Shown in pieces: positions 44,086 to 54,654 of a stretch of 64,000 nt of DNA. Origin of the DNA: Parietaria judaica (Eukaryota; Streptophyta; Magnoliopsida; Rosales; Urticaceae); NCBI GenBank assembly GCA_954871525.1, contig OX940871.1:18165086-18229085 (forward strand). Reading direction: 5' to 3'. Position 1 is the stretch's first letter; each line of letters begins with the position of its first letter. The position numbers were made by a program, and so were the translations under genes. The notes under the pieces are model-generated. The model was not told the origin of the DNA. It searched no databases and was given only the letters and a program-made list of their open reading frames with translations.

Positions 44086-44307
44086 CCCTTTTTGTCCGAA
44101 TTTTATTTTTACGCCCGTACCAAATTTAAAGTTCTTACGGTTATTTTTTTTTGTTTAGAAAATAAAATAAGATTAGAATTTACGTGAAAGTTATTTATTT
44201 TTCACTTCCCTAGTGCGGCGTTTTCTTTGGCGTGAAAAGAAAGGGTAGTTTTACCACAAAATCGGCGGAAGAGTGTACATAGATATCATTTCGCCGCACA
44301 TGTTGAC

Positions 44308-44427
44308 GGGTGCGATCATACCAGCACTAATGCACCGGATCCCATCAGAACTCCTAAGTTAAGCGTGCTTGGGCGAGAGTAGTACTAGGATGGGTGACCT
44401 CCTGGGAAGTCCTCGTGTTGCACCCTT
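44308..44427 (+). rRNA. 5S rRNA gene, copy 130
   Basis: 342 bp spacing. G48T and C119T. Confidence 0.96.
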
Positions 44428-44648
44428 CCCTTTTTGCCCGAATTTTATTTTTACGCCCGTACCAAATTTAAAGTTCTTACGGTTATTATTTTTGTTTAGA
44501 AAATAAAATAAGATTAGAATTTACGTGAAAGTAATTTATTTTTCACTTCCCTAGTGCGGCGTTTTCTTTGGCGTGAAAAGAAAGGGTAGTTTTACCACAA
44601 AATCGGCGAAAGAGTGTACATAGATATCATTTCGCCGCACATGTTGAC

Positions 44649-44768
44649 GGGTGCGATCATACCAGCACTAATGCACCTGATCCCATCAGAACTCCGAAGT
44701 TAAGCGTGCTTGGGCGAGAGTAGTACTAGTATGGGTGACCTCCTGGGAAGTCCTCGTGTTGCACCCCT
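44649..44768 (+). rRNA. 5S rRNA gene, copy 131
   Basis: 341 bp spacing. G30T and G82T. Confidence 0.96.
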
Positions 44769-44989
44769 CCCTTTTTGCCCGAATTTTATTTTTACGCCCG
44801 TACCAAATTTAAAGTTCTTACGGTTATTTTTTTTGTTTAGAAAATAAAATAAGATTAGAATTTACGTGAAAGTTTTTTATTTTTCACTTCCCTAGTGCGG
44901 CGTTTTCTTTGGCGTGAAAAGAAAGGGTAGTTTTACCACAAAATTGGCGAAAGAGTGTACATAGATATCATTTCGCCGCACATGTTGAC

Positions 44990-45108
44990 GGGTGTGATCA
45001 TACCAGCACTAATGCACCGGATCCCATCAGAACTCCGAAGTTAAGCGTGCTTGGGCGAGAGTAGTACTAGGATGGGTGACCTCCTGGGAAGTCCTCGTGT
45101 TGCACCCT
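44990..45108 (+). rRNA. 5S rRNA gene, copy 132 (119 nt)
   Basis: 341 bp spacing. C6T and one C fewer at the 3' end. Confidence 0.95.
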
Positions 45109-45332
45109 CCCTTTTTGCCCGAATTTTATTTTTACGCCCGTACCAAATTTAAAGTTCTTACGGTTATTTTTTTTTTTGTTTAGAAAATAAAATAAGATTA
45201 GAATTTCCTTGAAAGTTATTTATTTTTCACTTCCCTAGTGCGGCGTTTTCTTTGGCGTGAAAAGAAAGGGTAGTTTTACCACAAAATCGGCGGAAGAGTG
45301 TACATAGATATCATTTCGCCGCACATGTTGAC

Positions 45333-45415
45333 GGGTGCGATCATACCAGCATTAATGCACCGGATCCCATCAGAACTCCGAAGTTGACACGAGGAAGTCC
45401 TCGTGTTGCACCCCT
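45333..45415 (+). pseudogene. 5S rRNA pseudogene, copy 133 (83 nt, promoter core deleted)
   Basis: Gene positions 54-98 (45 nt) are replaced by the 8 nt GACACGAG, a net loss of 37 nt. Lost are nearly all of box A, the intermediate element and box C, so TFIIIA-dependent transcription is not expected; helices II, IV and V cannot form. The upstream promoter, both ends of helix I and the terminator remain. C20T is shared with intact copy 139, its counterpart in the next pentamer. The inserted bases ACACGAG are the reverse complement of gene positions 105-111, leaving a 9-bp palindrome at the junction. The next gene begins only 306 bp after this one starts. Confidence 0.95.
45387..45406. repeat. 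Palindromic deletion junction in copy 133
   Basis: ACACGAGGA (45387-45395) and TCCTCGTGT (45398-45406) are perfect reverse complements around a 2-nt centre (AG). The right arm is normal gene sequence; the left arm is mostly new sequence at the deletion. Confidence 0.93.
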
Positions 45416-45638
45416 CCCTTTTTGCCCGAATTTTATTTTTACGCCCGTACCAAATTTAAAGTTCTTACGGTTATTTTTTTTTTGTTTAGAAAATAAAATA
45501 AGATTAGAATTTCCTTGAAAGTTATTTATTTTTCACTTCCCTAGTGCGGCGTTTTCTTTGGCGTGAAAAGAAAGGGTAGTTTTACCACAAAATCGGCGGA
45601 AGAGTGTACATAGATATCATTTCGCCGCACATGTTGAC

Positions 45639-45758
45639 GGGTGCGATCATACCAGCACTAATGCACCGGATCCCATCAGAACTCCGAAGTTAAGCGTGCT
45701 TGGGCGAGAGTAGTACTAGGATGGGTGACCTCCTGGGAAGTCCTCGTGTTGCACCCCT
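45639..45758 (+). rRNA. 5S rRNA gene, copy 134
   Basis: 306 bp spacing. Consensus gene with the TTTCCTTG spacer, a sixth unit between pentamer copies. Confidence 0.98.
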
Positions 45759-45982
45759 CCCTTTTTGCCCGAATTTTATTTTTACGCCCGTACCAAATTT
45801 AAAGTTCTTACGGTTATTTTTTTTTTTGTTTAGAAAATAAAATAAGATTAGAATTTACGTGAAATTAATTTATTTTTCACTTCCCTAGTGCGGCGTTTTC
45901 TTTGGCGTGAAAAGAAAGGGTAGTTTTACCACAAAATCGGCGGAAGAGTGTACATAGATATCATTTCGCCGCACATGTTGAC

Positions 45983-46102
45983 GGGTGCGATCATACCAGC
46001 ACTAATGCACCGGATCCCATCAGAACTCCGAAGTTAAGCGTGCTTGGGCAAGAGTAGTACTAGGATGGGTGACCTCCTGGGAAGTTTACGTGTTGCACCA
46101 CT
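45983..46102 (+). rRNA. 5S rRNA gene, copy 135
   Basis: 344 bp spacing. CCT to TTA at 104-106, C118A, plus G68A in the intermediate element. Confidence 0.95.
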
Positions 46103-46324
46103 CCCTTTTTGTCCGAATTTTATTTTTACGCCCGTACCAAATTTAAAGTTCTTACGGTTATTTTTTTTTGTTTAGAAAATAAAATAAGATTAGAATTTAC
46201 GTGAAAGTTATTTATTTTTCACTTCCCTAGTGCGGCGTTTTCTTTGGCGTGAAAAGAAAGGGTAGTTTTACCACAAAATCGGCGGAAGAGTGTACATAGA
46301 TATCATTTCGCCGCACATGTTGAC

Positions 46325-46444
46325 GGGTGCGATCATACCAGCACTAATGCACCGGATCCCATCAGAACTCCTAAGTTAAGCGTGCTTGGGCGAGAGTAGT
46401 ACTAGGATGGGTGACCTCCTGGGAAGTCCTCGTGTTGCACCCTT
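46325..46444 (+). rRNA. 5S rRNA gene, copy 136
   Basis: 342 bp spacing. G48T and C119T. Confidence 0.96.
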
Positions 46445-46665
46445 CCCTTTTTGCCCGAATTTTATTTTTACGCCCGTACCAAATTTAAAGTTCTTACGGT
46501 TATTATTTTTGTTTAGAAAATAAAATAAGATTAGAATTTACGTGAAAGTAATTTATTTTTCACTTCCCTAGTGCGGCGTTTTCTTTGGCGTGAAAAGAAA
46601 GGGTAGTTTTACCACAAAATCGGCGAAAGAGTGTACATAGATATCATTTCGCCGCACATGTTGAC

Positions 46666-46785
46666 GGGTGCGATCATACCAGCACTAATGCACCTGATCC
46701 CATCAGAACTCCGAAGTTAAGCGTGCTTGGGCGAGAGTAGTACTAGTATGGGTGACCTCCTGGGAAGTCCTCGTGTTGCACCCCT
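46666..46785 (+). rRNA. 5S rRNA gene, copy 137
   Basis: 341 bp spacing. G30T and G82T. Confidence 0.96.
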
Positions 46786-47006
46786 CCCTTTTTGCCCGAA
46801 TTTTATTTTTACGCCCGTACCAAATTTAAAGTTCTTACGGTTATTTTTTTTGTTTAGAAAATAAAATAAGATTAGAATTTACGTGAAAGTTTTTTATTTT
46901 TCACTTCCCTAGTGCGACGTTTTCTTTGGCGTGAAAAGAAAGGGTAGTTTTACCACAAAATTGGCGAAAGAGTGTACATAGATATCATTTCGCCGCACAT
47001 GTTGAC

Positions 47007-47125
47007 GGGTGCGATCATACCAGCACTAATGCACCGGATCCCATCAGAACTCCGAAGTTAAGCGTGCATGGGCGAGAGTAGTACTAGGATGGGTGACCTC
47101 CTGGGAAGTCCTCGTGTTGCACCCT
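47007..47125 (+). rRNA. 5S rRNA gene, copy 138 (119 nt)
   Basis: 341 bp spacing. T62A in box A and one C fewer at the 3' end; spacer has GTGCGACG. Confidence 0.95.
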
Positions 47126-47349
47126 CCCTTTTTGCCCGAATTTTATTTTTACGCCCGTACCAAATTTAAAGTTCTTACGGTTATTTTTTTTTTTGTTTAG
47201 AAAATAAAATAAGATTAGAATTTCCTTGAAAGTTATTTATTTTTCACTTCCCTAGTGCGGCGTTTTCTTTGGCGTGAAAAGAAAGGGTAGTTTTACCACA
47301 AAATCGGCGGAAGAGTGTACATAGATATCATTTCGCCGCACATGTTGAC

Positions 47350-47469
47350 GGGTGCGATCATACCAGCATTAATGCACCGGATCCCATCAGAACTCCGAAG
47401 TTAAGCGTGCTTGGGCGAGAGTAGTACTAGGATGGGTGACCTCCTGGGAAGTCCTCGTGTTGCACCCCT
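47350..47469 (+). rRNA. 5S rRNA gene, copy 139
   Basis: 343 bp spacing. C20T, shared only with pseudogene copy 133. Confidence 0.97.
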
Positions 47470-47691
47470 CCCTTTTTGCCCGAATTTTATTTTTACGCCC
47501 GTACCAAATTTAAAGTTCTTACGGTTATTTTTTTTTGTTTAGAAAATAAAATAAGATTAGAATTTACGTGAAAGTTATTTATTTTTCACTTCCCTAGTGC
47601 GGCGTTTTCTTTGGCGTGAAAAGAAAGGGTAGTTTTACCACAAAATCGGCGGAAGAGTGTACATAGATATCATTTCGCCGCAAATGTTGAC

Positions 47692-47811
47692 TGGTGCGAT
47701 CATACCAGCACTAATGCACCGGATCCCATCAGAACTCCGAAGTTAAGCGTGCTTGGGCGAGAGTAGTACTAGGATGGGTGACCTCCTGGGAAGTCCTCGT
47801 GTTGCACCCCT
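47692..47811 (+). rRNA. 5S rRNA gene, copy 140
   Basis: 342 bp spacing. G1T with C-9A upstream. Confidence 0.96.
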
Positions 47812-48032
47812 CCCTTTTTGCCCGAATTTTATTTTTACGCCCGTACCAAATTTAAAGTTCTTACGGTTATTATTTTTGTTTAGAAAATAAAATAAGATTA
47901 GAATTTACGTGAAAGTAATTTATTTTTCACTTCCCTAGTGCGGCGTTTTCTTTGGCGTGAAAAGAAAGGGTAGTTTTACCACAAAATCGGCAGAAGAGTG
48001 TACATAGATATCATTTCGCCGCACATGTTGAC

Positions 48033-48152
48033 GGGTGCGATCATACCAGCACTAATGCACCGGATCCCATCAGAACTCCGAAGTTAAGCGTGCTTGGGCG
48101 AGAGTAGTACTAGGATGGGTGACCTCCTGGGAAGTCCTCGTGTTGCACCCCT
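48033..48152 (+). rRNA. 5S rRNA gene, copy 141
   Basis: 341 bp spacing. Consensus gene; CGGCAGAAG spacer. Confidence 0.98.
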
Positions 48153-48375
48153 CCCTTTTTGCCCGAATTTTATTTTTACGCCCGTACCAAATTTAAAGTT
48201 CTTACGGTTATTTTTTTTTTGTTTAGAAAATAAAATAAGATTAGAATTTCCTTGAAAGTTATTTATTTTTCACTTCCCTAGTGCGGCGTTTTCTTTGGCG
48301 TGAAAAGAAAGGGTAGTTTTACCACAAAATCGGCGGAAGAGTGTACATAGATATCATTTCGCCGCACATGTTGAC

Positions 48376-48495
48376 GGGTGCGATCATACCAGCACTAATG
48401 CACCGGATCCCATCAGAACTCCGAAGTTAAGCGTGCTTGGGCGAGAGTAGTACTAGGATGGGTGACCTCCTGGGAAGTCCTCGTGTTGCACCCCT
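48376..48495 (+). rRNA. 5S rRNA gene, copy 142
   Basis: 343 bp spacing. Consensus gene; TTTCCTTG spacer. Confidence 0.98.
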
Positions 48496-48717
48496 CCCTT
48501 TTTGCCCGAATTTTATTTTTACGCCCGTACCAAATTTAAAGTTCTTACGGTTATTTTTTTTTGTTTAGAAAATAAAATAAGATTAGAATTTACGTGAAAG
48601 TTATTTATTTTTCACTTCCCTAGTGCGGCGTTTTCTTTGGCGTGAAAAGAAAGGGTAGTTTTACCACAAAATCGGCGGAAGAGTGTACATAGATATCATT
48701 TCGCCGCAAATGTTGAC

Positions 48718-48837
48718 TGGTGCGATCATACCAGCACTAATGCACCGGATCCCATCAGAACTCCGAAGTTAAGCGTGCTTGGGCGAGAGTAGTACTAGGA
48801 TGGGTGACCTCCTGGGAAGTCCTCGTGTTGCACCCCT
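48718..48837 (+). rRNA. 5S rRNA gene, copy 143
   Basis: 342 bp spacing. G1T with C-9A, duplicate of copy 140. Confidence 0.96.
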
Positions 48838-49058
48838 CCCTTTTTGCCCGAATTTTATTTTTACGCCCGTACCAAATTTAAAGTTCTTACGGTTATTATT
48901 TTTGTTTAGAAAATAAAATAAGATTAGAATTTACGTGAAAGTAATTTATTTTTCACTTCCCTAGTGCGGCGTTTTCTTTGGCGTGAAAAGAAAGGGTAGT
49001 TTTACCACAAAATCGGCAGAAGAGTGTACATAGATATCATTTCGCCGCACATGTTGAC

Positions 49059-49178
49059 GGGTGCGATCATACCAGCACTAATGCACCGGATCCCATCAGA
49101 ACTCCGAAGTTAAGCGTGCTTGGGCGAGAGTAGTACTAGGATGGGTGACCTCCTGGGAAGTCCTCGTGTTGCACCCCT
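49059..49178 (+). rRNA. 5S rRNA gene, copy 144
   Basis: 341 bp spacing. Consensus gene; CGGCAGAAG spacer, duplicate of copy 141. Confidence 0.98.
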
Positions 49179-49402
49179 CCCTTTTTGCCCGAATTTTATT
49201 TTTACGCCCGTACCAAATTTAAAGTTCTTACGGTTATTTTTTTTTTTGTTTAGAAAATAAAATAAGATTAGAATTTCCGTGAAAGTTATTTATTTTTCAC
49301 TTCCCTAGTGCGGCGTTTTCTTTGGCGTGAAAAGAAAGGGTAGTTTTACCACAAAATCGGCGGAAGAGTGTACATAGATATCATTTCGCCGCACATGTTG
49401 AC

Positions 49403-49522
49403 GGGTGCGATCATACCAGCACTAATGCACCGGATCCCATCAGAACTCCGAAGTTAAGCGTGCTTGGGCGAGAGTAGTACTAGGATGGGTGACCTCCTGG
49501 GAAGTCCTCGTGTTGCACCCCT
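49403..49522 (+). rRNA. 5S rRNA gene, copy 145
   Basis: 344 bp spacing. Consensus gene body. Confidence 0.98.
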
Positions 49523-49744
49523 CCCTTTTTGCCCGAATTTTATTTTTACGCCCGTACCAAATTTAAAGTTCTTACGGTTATTTTTTTTTGTTTAGAAAAT
49601 AAAATAAGATTAGAATTTACGTGAAAGTTATTTATTTTTCACTTCCCTAGTGCGGCGTTTTCTTTGGCGTGAAAAGAAAGGATAGTTTTACCACAAAATC
49701 GGCGGAAGAGTGTACATAGATATCATTTCGCCGCACATGTTGAC

Positions 49745-49864
49745 GGGTTCGATCATACCAGCACTAATGCACCGGATCCCATCAGAACTCCGAAGTTAAG
49801 CGTGCTTGGGCGAGAGTAGTACTAGGATGGGTGACCTCCTGGGAAGTCCTCGTGTTGCACCCCT
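49745..49864 (+). rRNA. 5S rRNA gene, copy 146
   Basis: 342 bp spacing. G5T, removing G5-C114 in helix I. Confidence 0.96.
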
Positions 49865-50087
49865 CCCTTTTTGCCCGAATTTTATTTTTACGCCCGTACC
49901 AAATTTAAAGATCTTACGGTTATTTTTTTTTTGTTTAGAAAATAAAATAAGATTAGAATTTCCGTGAAAGTTATTTATTTTTCACTTCCCTAGTGCGGCG
50001 TTTTCTTTGGCGTGAAAAGAAAGGGTAGTTTTACCACAAAATCGGCGGAAGAGTGTACATAGATATCATTTCGCCGCACATGTTGAC

Positions 50088-50207
50088 GGGTGCGATCATA
50101 CCAGCACTAATGCACCGGATCCCATCAGAACTCCGAAGTTAAGCGTGCTTGGGCGAGAGTAGTACTAGGATGGGTGACCTCCTGGGAAGTCCTCGTGTTG
50201 CACCCCT
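50088..50207 (+). rRNA. 5S rRNA gene, copy 147
   Basis: 343 bp spacing. Consensus gene; AAAGATCTT spacer. Confidence 0.98.
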
Positions 50208-50429
50208 CCCTTTTTGCCCGAATTTTATTTTTACGCCCGTACCAAATTTAAAGTTCTTACGGTTATTTTTTTTTGTTTAGAAAATAAAATAAGATTAGAA
50301 TTTCCGTGAAAGTTATTTATTTTTCACTTCCCTAGTGCGGCGTTTTCTTTGGCGTGAAAAGAAAGGGTAGTTTTACCACAAAATCGGCGGAAGAGTGTAC
50401 ATAGATATCATTTCGCCGCACATGTTGAC

Positions 50430-50549
50430 GGGTGCGATCATACCAGCACTAATGCACCGGATCCCATCAGAACTCCGAAGTTAAGCGTGCTTGGGCGAGA
50501 GTAGTTCTAGGATGGGTGACCTCCTGGGAAGTCCTCGTGTTGGACCCCT
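50430..50549 (+). rRNA. 5S rRNA gene, copy 148
   Basis: 342 bp spacing. A77T and C114G. C114G breaks the same helix I pair as G5T, but the two occur in different copies, so nothing is compensated. Confidence 0.96.
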
Positions 50550-50770
50550 CCCTTTTTGCCCGAATTTTATTTTTACGCCCGTACCAAATTTAAAGTTCTT
50601 ACGGTTATTTTTTTTGTTTAGAAAATAAAATAAGATTAGAATTTACGTGAAAGTTTTTTATTTTTCACTTCCCTAGTGCGGCGTTTTCTTTGGCGTGAAA
50701 AGAAAGGGTAGTTTTACCACAAAATCGGCGGAAGAGTGTACATAGATATCATTTCGCCGCACATGTTGAC

Positions 50771-50890
50771 GGGTGCGATCATACCAGCACTAATGCACCG
50801 GATCCCATCAGAACTCCGAAGTTAAGCGTGCTTGGGCGAGAGTAGTACTAGGATGGGTGACCTCCTGGGAAGTCCTCGTGTTGCACCCCT
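50771..50890 (+). rRNA. 5S rRNA gene, copy 149
   Basis: 341 bp spacing. Consensus gene; GTTTTTTATT spacer. Confidence 0.98.
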
Positions 50891-51112
50891 CCCTTTTTGC
50901 CCGAATTTTATTTTTACGCCCGTACCAAATTTAAAGTTCTTACGGTTATTTTTTTTTGTTTAGAAAATAAAATAAGATTAGAATTTACGTGAAAGTTATT
51001 TATTTTTCACTTCCCTAGTGCGGCGTTTTCTTTGGCGTGAAAAGAAAGGATAGTTTTACCACAAAATCGGCGGAAGAGTGTACATAGATATCATTTCGCC
51101 GCACATGTTGAC

Positions 51113-51232
51113 GGGTTCGATCATACCAGCACTAATGCACCGGATCCCATCAGAACTCCGAAGTTAAGCGTGCTTGGGCGAGAGTAGTACTAGGATGGGT
51201 GACCTCCTGGGAAGTCCTCGTGTTGCACCCCT
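51113..51232 (+). rRNA. 5S rRNA gene, copy 150
   Basis: 342 bp spacing. G5T, duplicate of copy 146. Confidence 0.96.
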
Positions 51233-51455
51233 CCCTTTTTGCCCGAATTTTATTTTTACGCCCGTACCAAATTTAAAGATCTTACGGTTATTTTTTTTTT
51301 GTTTAGAAAATAAAATAAGATTAGAATTTCCGTGAAAGTTATTTATTTTTCACTTCCCTAGTGCGGCGTTTTCTTTGGCGTGAAAAGAAAGGGTAGTTTT
51401 ACCACAAAATCGGCGGAAGAGTGTACATAGATATCATTTCGCCGCACATGTTGAC

Positions 51456-51575
51456 GGGTGCGATCATACCAGCACTAATGCACCGGATCCCATCAGAACT
51501 CCGAAGTTAAGCGTGCTTGGGCGAGAGTAGTACTAGGATGGGTGACCTCCTGGGAAGTCCTCGTGTTGCACCCCT
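51456..51575 (+). rRNA. 5S rRNA gene, copy 151
   Basis: 343 bp spacing. Consensus gene; AAAGATCTT spacer. Confidence 0.98.
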
Positions 51576-51798
51576 CCCTTTTTGCCCGAATTTTATTTTT
51601 ACGCCCGTACCAAATTTAAAGTTCTTACGGTTATTTTTTTTTTGTTTAGAAAATAAAATAAGATTAGAATTTCCGTGAAAGTTATTTATTTTTCACTTCC
51701 CTAGTGCGGCGTTTTCTTTGGCGTGAAAAGAAAGGGTAGTTTTACCACAAAATCGGCGGAAGAGTGTACATAGATATCATTTCGCCGCACATGTTGAC

Positions 51799-51918
51799 GG
51801 GTGCGATCATACCAGCACTAATGCACCGGATCCCATCAGAACTCCGAAGTTAAGCGTGCTTGGGCGAGAGTAGTTCTAGGATGGGTGACCTCCTGGGAAG
51901 TCCTCGTGTTGGACCCCT
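51799..51918 (+). rRNA. 5S rRNA gene, copy 152
   Basis: 343 bp spacing. A77T and C114G, duplicate of copy 148 with one extra T in the spacer run. Confidence 0.96.
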
Positions 51919-52139
51919 CCCTTTTTGCCCGAATTTTATTTTTACGCCCGTACCAAATTTAAAGTTCTTACGGTTATTTTTTTTGTTTAGAAAATAAAAT
52001 AAGATTAGAATTTACGTGAAAGTTTTTTATTTTTCACTTCCCTAGTGCGGCGTTTTCTTTGGCGTGAAAAGAAAGGGTAGTTTTACCACAAAATCGGCGG
52101 AAGAGTGTACATAGATATCATTTCGCCGCACATGTTGAC

Positions 52140-52259
52140 GGGTGCGATCGTACCAGCACTAATGCACCGGATCCCATCAGAACTCCGAAGTTAAGCGTGC
52201 TTGGGCGAGAGTAGTACTAGGATGGGTGACCTCCTGGGAAGTCCTCGTGTTGCACCCCT
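52140..52259 (+). rRNA. 5S rRNA gene, copy 153
   Basis: 341 bp spacing. A11G; GTTTTTTATT spacer. Confidence 0.97.
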
Positions 52260-52481
52260 CCCTTTTTGCCCGAATTTTATTTTTACGCCCGTACCAAATT
52301 TAAAGTTCTTACGGTTATTTTTTTTTGTTTAGAAAATAAAATAAGATTAGAATTTACGTGAAAGTTATTTATTTTTCACTTCCCTAGTGCGGCGTTTTCT
52401 TTGGCGTGAAAAGAAAGGATAGTTTTACCACAAAATCGGCGGAAGAGTGTACATAGATATCATTTCGCCGCACATGTTGAC

Positions 52482-52601
52482 GGGTTCGATCATACCAGCA
52501 CTAATGCACCGGATCCCATCAGAACTCCGAAGTTAAGCGTGCTTGGGCGAGAGTAGTACTAGGATGGGTGACCTCCTGGGAAGTCCTCGTGTTGCACCCC
52601 T
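52482..52601 (+). rRNA. 5S rRNA gene, copy 154
   Basis: 342 bp spacing. G5T. Confidence 0.96.
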
Positions 52602-52824
52602 CCCTTTTTGCCCGAATTTTATTTTTACGCCCGTACCAAATTTAAAGATCTTACGGTTATTTTTTTTTTGTTTAGAAAATAAAATAAGATTAGAATTTCC
52701 GTGAAAGTTATTTATTTTTCACTTCCCTAGTGCGGCGTTTTCTTTGGCGTGAAAAGAAAGGGTAGTTTTACCACAAAATCGGCGGAAGAGTGTACATAGA
52801 TATCATTTCGCCGCACATGTTGAC

Positions 52825-52944
52825 GGGTGCGATCATACCAGCACTAATGCACCGGATCCCATCAGAACTCCGAAGTTAAGCGTGCTTGGGCGAGAGTAGT
52901 ACTAGGATGGGTGACCTCCTGGGAAGTCCTCGTGTTGCACCCCT
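52825..52944 (+). rRNA. 5S rRNA gene, copy 155
   Basis: 343 bp spacing. Consensus gene; AAAGATCTT spacer. Confidence 0.98.
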
Positions 52945-53167
52945 CCCTTTTTGCCCGAATTTTATTTTTACGCCCGTACCAAATTTAAAGTTCTTACGGT
53001 TATTTTTTTTTTGTTTAGAAAATAAAATAAGATTAGAATTTCCGTGAAAGTTATTTATTTTTCACTTCCCTAGTGCGGCGTTTTCTTTGGCGTGAAAAGA
53101 AAGGGTAGTTTTACCACAAAATCGGCGGAAGAGTGTACATAGATATCATTTCGCCGCACATGTTGAC

Positions 53168-53287
53168 TGGTGCGATCATACCAGCACTAATGCACCGGAT
53201 CCCATCAGAACTCCGAAGTTAAGCGTGCTTGGGCGAGAGTAGTACTAGGATGGGTGACCTCCTGGGAAGTCCTCGTGTTGCACCCCT
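53168..53287 (+). rRNA. 5S rRNA gene, copy 156
   Basis: 343 bp spacing. G1T. Confidence 0.96.
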
Positions 53288-53509
53288 CCCTTTTTGCCCG
53301 AATTTTATTTTTACGCCCGTACCAAATTTAAAGTTCTTACGGTTATTTTTTTTTGTTTAGAAAATAAAATAAGATTAGAATTTACGTGAAAGTTATTTAT
53401 TTTTCACTTCCCTAGTGCGGCGTTTTCTTTGGCGTGAAAAGAAAGTGTAGTTTTACCACAAAATCGGCGGAAGAGTGTACATAGATATCATTTCGCCGCA
53501 CATGTTGAC

Positions 53510-53629
53510 GGGTGTGATCGTACCAGCACTAATGCACCGGATCCCATCAGAACTCCGAAGTTAAGCGTGCTTGGGCGAGAGTAGTACTAGGATGGGAGAC
53601 CTCCTGGGAAGTCCTCGTGTTGCACCCCT
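53510..53629 (+). rRNA. 5S rRNA gene, copy 157
   Basis: 342 bp spacing. C6T, A11G and T88A (helix IV loop, in box C), followed by TCC instead of CCC before the T-run. Confidence 0.96.
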
Positions 53630-53850
53630 TCCTTTTTGCCCGAATTTTATTTTTACGCCCGTACCAAATTTAAAGTTCTTACGGTTATTATTTTTGTTTA
53701 GAAAATAAAATAAGATTAGAATTTACGTGAAAGTAATTTATTTTTCACTTCCCTAGTGCGGCGTTTTCTTTGGCGTGAAAAGAAAGGGTAGTTTTACCAC
53801 AAAATCGGCGGAAGAGTGTACATAGATATCATTTCGCCGCACATGTTGAC

Positions 53851-53970
53851 GGGTGCGATCATACCAGCACTAATGCACCGGATCCCATCAGAACTCCGAA
53901 GTTAAGCGTGCTTGGGCGAGAGTAGTACTAGGATGGGTGACCTCCTGGGAAGTCCTCGTGTTGCACCACT
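53851..53970 (+). rRNA. 5S rRNA gene, copy 158
   Basis: 341 bp spacing. C118A, removing G1-C118, without the TTA change at 104-106. Confidence 0.96.
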
Positions 53971-54193
53971 CCCTTTTTGTCCGAATTTTATTTTTACGCC
54001 CGTACCAAATTTAAAGTTCTTACGGTTATTTTTTTTTTGTTTAGAAAATAAAATAAGATTAGAATTTACGTGAAAGTTATTTATTTTTCACTTCCCTAGT
54101 GCGGCGTTTTCTTTGGCGTGAAAAGAAAGGGTAGTTTTACCACAAAATCGGCGGAAGAGTGTACATAGATATCATTTCGCCGCACATGTTGAC

Positions 54194-54313
54194 GGGTGCG
54201 ATCATACCAGCACTAATGCACCGGATCCCATCAGAACTCCTAAGTTAAGCGTGCTTGGGCGAGAGTAGTACTAGGATGGGTGACCTCTTGGGAAGTCCTC
54301 GTGTTGCACCCCT
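54194..54313 (+). rRNA. 5S rRNA gene, copy 159
   Basis: 343 bp spacing. G48T and C95T. Confidence 0.96.
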
Positions 54314-54534
54314 CCCTTTTTGCCCAAATTTTATTTTTACGCCCGTACCAAATTTAAAGTTCTTACGGTTATTATTTTTGTTTAGAAAATAAAATAAGAT
54401 TAGAATTTACGTGAAAGTAATTTATTTTTCACTTCCCTAGTGCGGCGTTTTCTTTGGCGTGAAAAGAAAGGGTAGTTTTACCACAAAATCGGCGGAAGAG
54501 TGTACATAGATATCATTTCGCCGCACATATTGAC

Positions 54535-54654
54535 GGGTGCGATCATACCAGCACTAATGCACCTGATCCCATCAGAACTCCGAAGTTAAGCGTGCTTGGG
54601 CGAGAGTAGTACTAGTATGGGTGACCTCCTGGGAAGTCCTCGTGTTGCACCCCT
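54535..54654 (+). rRNA. 5S rRNA gene, copy 160
   Basis: 341 bp spacing. G30T and G82T, with G-6A upstream. Confidence 0.96.

Larger units (their letters stand above)
43742..45415 (+). repeat. Pentamer higher-order repeat, second copy (1,674 bp, deleted)
   Basis: Units 129-133, same order as 124-128. It would be 1,711 bp but lost a net 37 bp inside copy 133. Confidence 0.85.
45759..47469 (+). repeat. Pentamer higher-order repeat, third copy (1,711 bp)
   Basis: Units 135-139 in the same order as 124-128 and 129-133. Copy 139 is intact where copy 133 is deleted. Confidence 0.85.
47126..49178 (+). repeat. Trimer higher-order repeat, two periods (1,027 and 1,026 bp)
   Basis: Units 139-141 (47126-48152) and 142-144 (48153-49178): TTTCCTTG spacer; G1T gene with C-9A; CGGCAGAAG spacer. 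Copy 142 lacks the C20T of copy 139. Confidence 0.85.
49523..52944 (+). repeat. Tetramer higher-order repeat, two and a half periods (1,368-1,369 bp)
   Basis: Units 146-149 (49523-50890), 150-153 (50891-52259) and the first half of a third (154-155). Each runs: G5T gene with AAAGGATAG spacer; AAAGATCTT spacer; A77T/C114G gene; GTTTTTTATT spacer. Confidence 0.87.
53288..54654 (+). repeat. Long-range duplicated block, source side (1,367 bp)
   Basis: Units 157-160: C6T/A11G/T88A; C118A; G48T; G30T/G82T. The same four units with equal total length recur at 60470-61836, 7,182 bp downstream. Which is source and which copy is not determinable here. Confidence 0.82.

Noticed and set aside
42034..47469. 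Reading copy 134 as part of a hexamer family
   Set aside because: Only one of the three blocks has the extra unit; a pentamer with one additional TTTCCTTG unit next to the deleted copy is simpler.
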